NCBI RefSeq assembly: GCF_014297445.1
Contig: NZ_JACORU010000005.1
Coordinates: 310,001-374,000, forward strand
Reading direction: 5' to 3'
DNA from: Ramlibacter albus
GTDB taxonomy: Bacteria > Pseudomonadota > Gammaproteobacteria > Burkholderiales > Burkholderiaceae_C
Length of the DNA stretch: 64,000 nucleotides
Shown here: positions 8,988-16,976 of the stretch, piece after piece
Numbering within the stretch: position 1 is the first letter of the stretch
Layout of the letters: each line of letters starts with the position of its first letter
Position numbers and translations under genes: made by a program
The notes under the pieces: generated by a model
The model's database searches: none
What the model was told of the DNA's origin: nothing
The model's input: the letters and a program-made list of their open reading frames with translations, nothing else

Positions 8988-11225
8988 ATGCCCAGCGATA
9001 TCACCAATGTTCCTGCGAGTCCTTCTCGGCTTGTCGAGCGCGTCGAGTTGCCTGCAGCTGCGTCGCAGCAACAGCCAGTGCAGTCCGCACCGATTGCTCC
9101 TCATCGCGATGACTCGCCACCTTCCGACGATCTGGGCCCGCCGCGCCCTGCCTTCGACGCCTCGAATCCACTGCCGTACCTCCAGAGCTTCGAGCGGGCG
9201 TGGCAACCGCCTCCCAACGGCAACGGCCTGTTCACGACCAGCCAAATCCGCGACATAGACAATCGCGCCCGCTTCCACTGTCAGAACGACGTCGGCTTCC
9301 AACAGACGTACGAGACGGCCATGGCTCGCAGGGTTCAATGCGGTAACGGGCGAACCGAGGTAGGAGCCTGGGTGCGCGAATTGCTTGTCTTGCAATCCCC
9401 TCGGGCCGCTGTTCCTCGCGGTGCACCGGACCCGGACGCGGAGGGGGCGCACGAGCAGTACGTCGAGTACAGCGTCTCGACCCAAAAAATCGACGACGCG
9501 AAGGGTTCGGTCGCAGACGGCGGGAAGGATGCCATCCGCGACGGCATGTATGTCACCCCTGAGGGCGAGATCTACTATGGCCCTGCCGTGGCCATCCACA
9601 TTGCGCCGGACATGGGGGCGGACCCAGCGGTGGAACAGGCCCGCATGGGCCGCTACTTGGGGAGCCTGGCCGCCACGGCAGGCGCCTTCGGTACCGCCGC
9701 GGCGACGGTTGCTACCGGCGCCTTCGTAGGCACCGGCAGTGGAGCCGCCGTCCTCGGGGTCGGGATGGCTGCGTCGTCCGTCTTTGCGGGTATGACGGCG
9801 CTGTGCAGCCAGGAGGCCGTCAAGTCGCCGTTCACCGGACTCGACACGAGAAAGGACGAAGACCTCCAGGAGGCAGCCCAGCAGTTGCGTATAGCGGTTG
9901 CAACGGCGAAAGCTTGCAAGAACGAAGGGTACGACCCGGCGAAGGACCAAAGGGTGACGGTTGCTTCCACGCTTGCACTACAGCATGCGCAGGCCGTATG
10001 CGGCATCACCAACAGCCAGGTGCGCGAGATGAGCAACGTCTTGCGGACCGTGTCGCCGCATTCTGCCGATACGGCGTGGCTCGATCGGACAGTTGCTTCG
10101 CTGATCCTCAATGGCGTCTTCGGTGCCACCGATGAAGTGGACGAAGACAACCAGGTCATTCGCTACGGATTGAAAACGCTCCTGACCGAAGGGCAGCACC
10201 GCGACTGGGGCCGCAACATCGGTGGCGGCCTGGTTGGCTACTTCAGCTCTTTCGGGATGGCGAATGCCACCAGTGGAGCGCTTGCCGCCTCTCCGATCGC
10301 GGCCCTGGCGGTTCCGGCACTCATCGTCGGGTTCGGACCCGAATTGGGGCTGAATTCAGGGTTGGTCAACAACATGTACACGGCAACGCCGACCGAAGCG
10401 CAGAAAGGTCCATGGCATACGGCGACCCACTGTGTTTCCTACTGGGGTTTTGGCGTGTTCCATACAGCCTTGGACCTCGTGGCGCCGGCCGCGGACATCA
10501 GGGCGTTCAACGTCGGCTACTGGCGCGTTGCCTCGGGCGCCATGGCATCCATCTCGACCCAGTGCACGAAACACTTCATCGACACTCACCACGCCGCGCA
10601 GACTCATGACGGCCAGAGATCGTATTTCTTCGAGTCCGTGCCGACGTGGTGTGATGCGGACAACGAGAAGATGCCTGAACTCATCGCGAGCCTGAAGCAA
10701 AGCACCTTCGTGGCTCACGGCAAGTGGCTCAAGTCGCTGATGAATAACATGAGCCCGGCTACGGTACTGGGCCATCACGCAGCCGGGGAGCGCGTGAGAA
10801 GGACAGCAAAAGTCCTGGCCCGCGCAGGCGTGCGAACTGCATTTGCCGGTGCGATATTCGCGCCTCGAACCCTCGGCGTTTCACCGGAAATCAACCCCAT
10901 GGCAAATCAACTCAAGGAGAGCCGGCAGGACCTGGCCTTGAAGGCGGCCACGAATTTCGGTCTCGCCCTGTGGGAGATGCCAACCAGGGTCGTGGCCGCG
11001 GCAGGCGCGGCATGCTGCGCAGGGCAGGCGGCGCCCGCTGCTTCCGATACCAAGGACAAGGTGACTCCGCTGGGGTACGGTGGTGTGGCAACAGCCCAGT
11101 ACACGTCCACGTTCTTCACGGAGGCGCTCCAGGCCCGGGACGAGGGTCGAAGCAAGGGCCTCGCCGGTCATGTCGAGGTCGTGTTGGGCAAGTCCCGGAA
11201 AGATGATGGAGACAACAATGTTTGA
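8988..11225 (+). CDS. large putative type III effector or translocated membrane protein
   Basis: A 745-residue protein without recognisable relatives. The first 60 residues are Pro/Ser/Gln/Asp-rich and disordered. Two long small-residue hydrophobic blocks follow: about 223-274 (Gly/Ala/Thr-rich, with GAFGTAAATVATGAF at 232-246) and about 411-450 (GGGLVGYFSSF, then ALAVPALIVGFG). They look able to insert into membranes as hairpins, but there is no Sec signal. The C-terminal third is mixed, with several Cys and His. GGAGACTGAAG just before the ATG is a good ribosome site. The stop overlaps the start of the CesT-like chaperone gene by 8 nt, the usual arrangement of a type III effector and its dedicated chaperone. 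I infer a secreted effector that inserts into a host membrane; no enzymatic motif was recognised. Confidence 0.65.
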   Translation: MPSDITNVPASPSRLVERVELPAAASQQQPVQSAPIAPHRDDSPPSDDLGPPRPAFDASNPLPYLQSFERAWQPPPNGNGLFTTSQIRDIDNRARFHCQNDVGFQQTYETAMARRVQCGNGRTEVGAWVRELLVLQSPRAAVPRGAPDPDAEGAHEQYVEYSVSTQKIDDAKGSVADGGKDAIRDGMYVTPEGEIYYGPAVAIHIAPDMGADPAVEQARMGRYLGSLAATAGAFGTAAATVATGAFVGTGSGAAVLGVGMAASSVFAGMTALCSQEAVKSPFTGLDTRKDEDLQEAAQQLRIAVATAKACKNEGYDPAKDQRVTVASTLALQHAQAVCGITNSQVREMSNVLRTVSPHSADTAWLDRTVASLILNGVFGATDEVDEDNQVIRYGLKTLLTEGQHRDWGRNIGGGLVGYFSSFGMANATSGALAASPIAALAVPALIVGFGPELGLNSGLVNNMYTATPTEAQKGPWHTATHCVSYWGFGVFHTALDLVAPAADIRAFNVGYWRVASGAMASISTQCTKHFIDTHHAAQTHDGQRSYFFESVPTWCDADNEKMPELIASLKQSTFVAHGKWLKSLMNNMSPATVLGHHAAGERVRRTAKVLARAGVRTAFAGAIFAPRTLGVSPEINPMANQLKESRQDLALKAATNFGLALWEMPTRVVAAAGAACCAGQAAPAASDTKDKVTPLGYGGVATAQYTSTFFTEALQARDEGRSKGLAGHVEVVLGKSRKDDGDNNV

Positions 11226-11694
11226 ACAGACCGGCTCTTCCGCTCCGGCGAGTTTCGCCGAGCAACTCGTTACCGTCGACCTTCCGCAGCTCGAGGACCA
11301 GGTGGCACTTCGCTTCGAGCGCGTCGTACGTGCGGTGATCAGGCGCGAACTCGGGGAATGCCCCGCGGCGCAAGCGGCGCTGGAGAGTTGCAGCCTCGTC
11401 AAGAACGGAGTCACGATGGTGCTGCGGCTGGACCGCGAATCGGACGCGATGTCCGTCTTCGCGGACCTTGGCGCCCCACCTGACTGCCTGGACCATGCAG
11501 GGGCCCTGGGCAAGCTTCTCGAGATGAATCTGCACAATACGCATCCGGGGGTCCTGTTTGGCCGCAATCGGGACTCCGGCAGGCTCGTCGCGTTCATGCG
11601 TTGCCACATGTTTGCTCTCGACGACGAGGGTGAGGTCTGTATCGGCTGCCTCGAACTGCTCTCCCGGACTGTGCAGGCCGTCAGGACCTGGTAG
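11218..11694 (+). CDS. CesT-like type III secretion chaperone
   Basis: An acidic 158-residue protein with the class I (CesT/Tir) chaperone pattern: an N-terminal helix, a hydrophobic strand after SCSLVKNGVTMVLRL, then DHAGALGKLLEMNLHNTHPG (equivalent to the family's helix followed by an N-x-x-x-x-x-G turn), a strand VLFGRNRDSGRLVAFMRC, a final strand pair and a terminal helix ending in Trp. Such chaperones dimerise in the cytoplasm and hold the N-terminal segment of one effector in a secretion-ready form. The start overlaps the 745-residue gene by 8 nt (ATGTTTGA), which predicts translational coupling and names that protein as the likely client. No secretion apparatus genes are in the window. 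Family assignment is by eye. Confidence 0.7.
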   Translation: MFEQTGSSAPASFAEQLVTVDLPQLEDQVALRFERVVRAVIRRELGECPAAQAALESCSLVKNGVTMVLRLDRESDAMSVFADLGAPPDCLDHAGALGKLLEMNLHNTHPGVLFGRNRDSGRLVAFMRCHMFALDDEGEVCIGCLELLSRTVQAVRTW

Positions 11695-11722
11695 TTGCCG
11701 CTGCTGGACGTACGGCGTACGG

Positions 11723-11728
11723 GATAAT
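11723..11728 (+). promoter_or_regulatory. -10 element (GATAAT) of ettA, leaderless type
   Basis: GATAAT ends 6 nt before the ettA ATG, with no Shine-Dalgarno between, so transcription would start at or beside the initiation codon. Confidence 0.5.
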
Positions 11729-11734
11729 CCCCGC

Positions 11735-13396
<1,662 letters not shown>

Positions 13397-13401
13397 GCCG
13401 G

Positions 13402-13407
13402 TAAAGT
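13402..13407 (+). promoter_or_regulatory. -10 element (TAAAGT) of the second DUF1631 gene
   Basis: TAAAGT ends 7 nt before the ATG at 13415, inside the 18-bp gap after ettA. It fits the leaderless pattern seen across the window, although read-through from ettA is also possible. Confidence 0.4.
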
Positions 13408-13414
13408 CGTTCCC

Positions 13415-15505
13415 ATGCCGCAGCCCACCCACCAGGCCCTCTATCGTGCCTGCATGAAGGAGGCGGCGGCGCAGGGGCGCAGCCTGATGCAGCGGATGCT
13501 GCGGCGCGCGGCCTTCGAGATGCCGCGCATCGCCGAGGCTTCGCGCGATGTGGTGGAGCGCAACCTGCTGGCCGAGGCGGCGCGGCTGCTGGTGCACCAC
13601 CAGGGGCTGCTCTTCGAGGCGTTCCCCCAGGCCTTGCTTCAGGAGTTCGCGCACGCGCTGGCCGGCGACCACCGCAAGGCCGGCGGCGGCGTGAGCTTCG
13701 ACACGCTGGAGATGATGGCCGACGACCAGGTGCAGGAAAGCGTCGAGGTCGTTCGCACCCAGCAGGTGGTGCAGGCCGCCGTCGCGCGGCAGCTCGACGA
13801 ACTCAATGCACTGATGTGCGTGGTGCAGGGGCACGGCACGGTGCAGCCGCACCGCAACCCGCTGCGGCCCGAGGTGTACGTGCGCGCGCTGCGCAGCGTC
13901 ACGCGGCAAAGCCCCGTGCCGCCCAGCGCGCGCCGGCGCTGGATGCTGCACCTGGGCGAGGCGCTGGGCGTGGAGCTGGCGGGGTGCTACTCCGAGCTGT
14001 GCGCGTTGCTGCGCACGCAGGGCGTGATGCCGGGCAATGTGGCGGCCGCGCCGTCCGCCGCTGCGGGCGCGGGTGCGGACCCCAACACGCTGCTGAACGT
14101 GCGCGAGCTGCGCAGGCTGCTCGCGGGCGAGTTCGACCCCGCTACACCGCCACCGGGCGCCGCGGCGCACATCCCGCAGGCGGATTTCAACCTCACCATG
14201 CCCGCCGCCTTCGAGGCGCTGCAGGAGATGCGGCAGGTGGACCAGGTGATGCAGCGGCTGCGCCAGCGGCAGGCCGCGCAGCCGCAGGCCGACGGCGGCG
14301 TCGCGAGCTTGCGCGAGGGCCTGCGCAACGAGGCGCGCACCGCGGGCCAGCAACTGGGCTTCGAGGTCGTCACGCTGATGGTGGACAACATCGCCGCGGA
14401 CGCGCGCCTGCTGCCCCCGGTGCAGGCGGCCGTGCGCAAGCTCGAGCCGGCGCTGCTGCGCCTGGCGCTGGTGGACCCGCGCTTCTTCAGCGACAAGAAC
14501 CACCCGGCGCGGCGCCTGCTGCAGGAGATGACTCAGCGCAGCCTCGCGTGGACGTCGGTCGATGCACCGGGCTTTCGCGAGTTCGTGGAGCCGCTGCTCG
14601 AAGCCGTCGGCGCGCTGCTCGACGCGCGCGCGGGCGCGGAGCCGTTCGAAATCGCGCTCAATTCCCTCAACGAAGTGTGGGGCGACTCCAAGGGCAGCGA
14701 CAGCGGCCACCGCGAGCGCGCCGTGCGCGCGCTGCTGCGCGCCGAGCAGCGCAACCTGGTGGCCGAGCGCATCGTGCAGCAGATGCGCCAGCGCACGGAT
14801 GTCGCCCATGCGCCCTTGTTCGTGCGGCAGTTCGTCACCGGCCCGTGGGCGCAGGTGATCGCGCAGGCGCGGCTGGGGGACGCGTCCGGCGAGCAGGACC
14901 CCGAAGGCTACGTCGCGCTGGTGGGCGACCTCGCGCTGGCCGCGACCAATCGCACGCGAGCCGCACGCATGTTGCCCGCCATCGCCGCCAAGGTCCGGCA
15001 GGGGCTGACCACGATCGGCTTCCCAGCGGCGCAGGCCGAGCAGTTCCTCGCGCAACTGGCCGACGTGCCCGGCCTGCAGGAGGCGGAGGCGGCGCAGCGC
15101 GAGGAGACGGGCGTGGAGACGTGGCTCGCACCTGCCGAGGCGCAGCAATCCAACTTCCTCGCGTTGCAGTCCGTGCCGCAGGCGCTGGGTGCGGTCACGC
15201 AACCGGGTTTCATCGACACGGCGCCGGGCGCGGCGGAAACCGCGCTCACCGAACACGGCTTGCTGCCGGGCGCGTGGGTGGACATGTTCATCGGCGGCGC
15301 GTGGGGCCGCTGGCAGCTCACGTGGACCAGCCCGCACAACACCCTCTTCATGTTCACGCACTCGTCGGGGCGCTCGCAGTCGATGGCGCGCAGGCTGGTG
15401 CAGAAGATGTTGATCGCAGGGGCGTTGAAGCTCGTGTCCGCGCAAGGTGTGGTGGACGGCGCGCTCGACGCCGTGGCGGACAAGGCGCTGCGCAACAGCC
15501 TCTGA
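13415..15505 (+). CDS. DUF1631 family protein, copy 2
   Basis: A 696-residue paralogue of the protein encoded at 1522-3744. Shared landmarks are the mid-protein signature (LALVDPRFFSDKNHPARRLL, about 350-369), a HRERAVRALLRAEQRNLVAE helix, and the C-terminal module with QLTWTSPHNTLFMFT and an ALRNSL end nearly identical to the other copy (ALKNSL). The N-terminal third is more divergent. DUF1631 has no proven role; database names such as thymidine phosphorylase are not supported by any motif here. No signal peptide or membrane segment. It follows ettA by 18 nt on the same strand. Two copies 10 kb apart suggest an old duplication with specialised roles. Confidence 0.85.
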   Translation: MPQPTHQALYRACMKEAAAQGRSLMQRMLRRAAFEMPRIAEASRDVVERNLLAEAARLLVHHQGLLFEAFPQALLQEFAHALAGDHRKAGGGVSFDTLEMMADDQVQESVEVVRTQQVVQAAVARQLDELNALMCVVQGHGTVQPHRNPLRPEVYVRALRSVTRQSPVPPSARRRWMLHLGEALGVELAGCYSELCALLRTQGVMPGNVAAAPSAAAGAGADPNTLLNVRELRRLLAGEFDPATPPPGAAAHIPQADFNLTMPAAFEALQEMRQVDQVMQRLRQRQAAQPQADGGVASLREGLRNEARTAGQQLGFEVVTLMVDNIAADARLLPPVQAAVRKLEPALLRLALVDPRFFSDKNHPARRLLQEMTQRSLAWTSVDAPGFREFVEPLLEAVGALLDARAGAEPFEIALNSLNEVWGDSKGSDSGHRERAVRALLRAEQRNLVAERIVQQMRQRTDVAHAPLFVRQFVTGPWAQVIAQARLGDASGEQDPEGYVALVGDLALAATNRTRAARMLPAIAAKVRQGLTTIGFPAAQAEQFLAQLADVPGLQEAEAAQREETGVETWLAPAEAQQSNFLALQSVPQALGAVTQPGFIDTAPGAAETALTEHGLLPGAWVDMFIGGAWGRWQLTWTSPHNTLFMFTHSSGRSQSMARRLVQKMLIAGALKLVSAQGVVDGALDAVADKALRNSL

Positions 15506-15509
15506 GCGG

Positions 15510-15839
15510 CTAGCCCTGCCAGACCCCGTACCCCTTCTCGCGCAACGCGATCCCCAGCTCCACCTCCATCTCGCAGGCCGCGCGGTAGGGCATCGGGTTG
15601 TACATCTCGTACAGGTGCGGCAGCAGCCGCAGCCCGTGGTCGCGCACGAAGGTGTTGGCCTGGATGCCGGCCTTGTGCTTGTCGAAACGCGTGTCGGGGT
15701 CGAGCCCCGTCATGCCGACGTAAACGAACGGCTTGCCGAGTTCGTAGTCGGGGTTGGCGCGCCGGAAGCGCGCGTTGTTCCACACGGCATCGTCCAGCTC
15801 CACCACATAGACGTGATAGTGATGCCGCCCCTTCCTCAT
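15510..15839 (-). CDS. GIY-YIG-superfamily-like small protein
   Basis: A 109-residue protein with HVYVVELDD at the N-terminus and FVYVGMTGLDPDTRFDKHKA in the middle, which matches the GIY-YIG-like fold (strand-turn-strand followed by Arg on a helix) in a degenerate form. Proteins of this wording are sometimes labelled ribose-5-phosphate isomerase, but I see nothing that supports that. The usual catalytic Glu may be the E within RAACEMEVELG. Its ATG overlaps the stop of the Bug receptor gene (ATGA), so it is co-translated with it even though no functional link is obvious. A nuclease activity is possible but unproven. Confidence 0.6.
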   Translation of the reverse strand: MRKGRHHYHVYVVELDDAVWNNARFRRANPDYELGKPFVYVGMTGLDPDTRFDKHKAGIQANTFVRDHGLRLLPHLYEMYNPMPYRAACEMEVELGIALREKGYGVWQG

Positions 15840-16783
15840 TCGCCCTTGATGCCCAGCTTGCGCACGATCCTGCCGTTGGCGTCCGACTGCTCGTTCAGGA
15901 AGGCCGCGAAGGCCTCCGGCGCACTGCCCACCACCTCGAAGCCGCGTGCGGCAAACTGCTCGCGCACCTTGTCGTCGTTCAGCGCGCGCACCACGTCGCG
16001 GTGGATGCGCGCCAGCACCGGCTTCGGCGTGCCCGCAGGCGCCAGCAAACCGAACCAGGTGTTGGCCTCGAAGCCGGGCACGGTCTCGGCCACCGTGGGC
16101 ACGCCGGGCAGCTGCGGCACGCGGTTCTTCGACAGCACCGCGATCGCCTTCATCTTGCCGGAGCGCACGTGCTGCTCGAAGAGCGGCATCGTGCCGAACA
16201 CGATGTCCACGTGGCCGCCGAGCAGGTCGGTGATCATCGGGCCGCCGCCCTTGTACGGCACGTGCATCAGCTTCACGCCGGTCACGTCCGCGAAGTTGGC
16301 GGCGGAGACGTGGTTGGAGCTGCCGGAGCCAGTGGAGCCGTAGGTCACCTTCTCGGGATTGGCACGCGCGTAGTCGATCAGCTCCTTCACCGTCGACGGG
16401 CCGAAACCCGTCTTGGCGGCGATCATGCCGGGCGCCTGCACCAGCTGCGTGATGGGCTCGAACGACTTCTGGAAGTCGTACTGCGTCTTGTACACGTGGT
16501 GGTTCATCGCATGCGTGTCCCACACCAGCAGCAGCGTGTAGCCGTCGGCAGGTGCGTTGGCGACCTCGGCCGCGCCGATGCTGCCCGCCGCGCCGCCCTT
16601 GTAGTCGACGATGACCTGCTGCCCCAGCAGCTCGCCGAGCTTCGGCGACATCGTGCGCGCGACGAGGTCCGAGGAGCCGCCGGGCGGGAAGGGCACGACG
16701 AGCCGGATGGGCTTGGCCGGGTAGCCCTGCGCGAAAGCCATGCATGACGCCAGCCACAGCGCCAGCAGCAGAATCTTCCTCAT
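15836..16783 (-). CDS. Bug-family tripartite tricarboxylate transporter substrate-binding protein
   Basis: Periplasmic solute receptor of 315 residues. A Sec signal peptide (MRKILLLALWLASCMAFAQG) is followed by the Bug/TctC signature YPAKPIRLVVPFPPGGSSD, then VPYKGGGPMITDLLGGHVDI and PQLPGVPTVAE, all typical. These receptors bind small organic or amino acids for a TctAB permease or for signalling; comamonads carry dozens, most without a linked permease, as here. A strong ribosome site (GAGGAGG, 5 nt spacing) fixes the start. It is followed by the GIY-YIG-like gene with a 4-nt overlap and diverges from the penicillin-binding protein gene. The ligand cannot be read from the sequence. Confidence 0.9.
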   Translation of the reverse strand: MRKILLLALWLASCMAFAQGYPAKPIRLVVPFPPGGSSDLVARTMSPKLGELLGQQVIVDYKGGAAGSIGAAEVANAPADGYTLLLVWDTHAMNHHVYKTQYDFQKSFEPITQLVQAPGMIAAKTGFGPSTVKELIDYARANPEKVTYGSTGSGSSNHVSAANFADVTGVKLMHVPYKGGGPMITDLLGGHVDIVFGTMPLFEQHVRSGKMKAIAVLSKNRVPQLPGVPTVAETVPGFEANTWFGLLAPAGTPKPVLARIHRDVVRALNDDKVREQFAARGFEVVGSAPEAFAAFLNEQSDANGRIVRKLGIKGE

Positions 16784-16964
16784 GGAGGCCTCCTCGTCGT
16801 TGGAAAGAGCACTGTGCGCCGCTTGCGCCACATTGTCCAGCTCATGCCCGGCGGGCTGGCGCGGCGCAGCGCCGGGTCCTTGCAGTGAGCGCCCGTCACC
16901 AACGCGAGGCGTTTGCACGCTGCGGCTGGGCTGCCGTCCTACAACCCGTGCATGAGGTGGTGCC

Positions 16965-16970
16965 TAGAGT
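16965..16970 (+). promoter_or_regulatory. -10 element (TAGAGT) of the penicillin-binding protein gene
   Basis: TAGAGT ends 6 nt before the ATG at 16977 and no Shine-Dalgarno is present, which predicts a leaderless transcript. A TCCTACA motif (16938-16944), which recurs in other intergenic regions of the window, lies about 20 nt upstream. Confidence 0.5.
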
Positions 16971-16976
16971 GCCCGC

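Noticed and set aside
13415..15505. Thymidine phosphorylase annotation sometimes given to DUF1631 proteins
   Set aside because: No nucleoside phosphorylase motif is visible in either copy.
15510..15839. Ribose-5-phosphate isomerase annotation of the small GIY-YIG-like gene
   Set aside because: Length and motifs do not fit RpiA or RpiB; the FVYVGMTG pattern fits a GIY-YIG-like fold.
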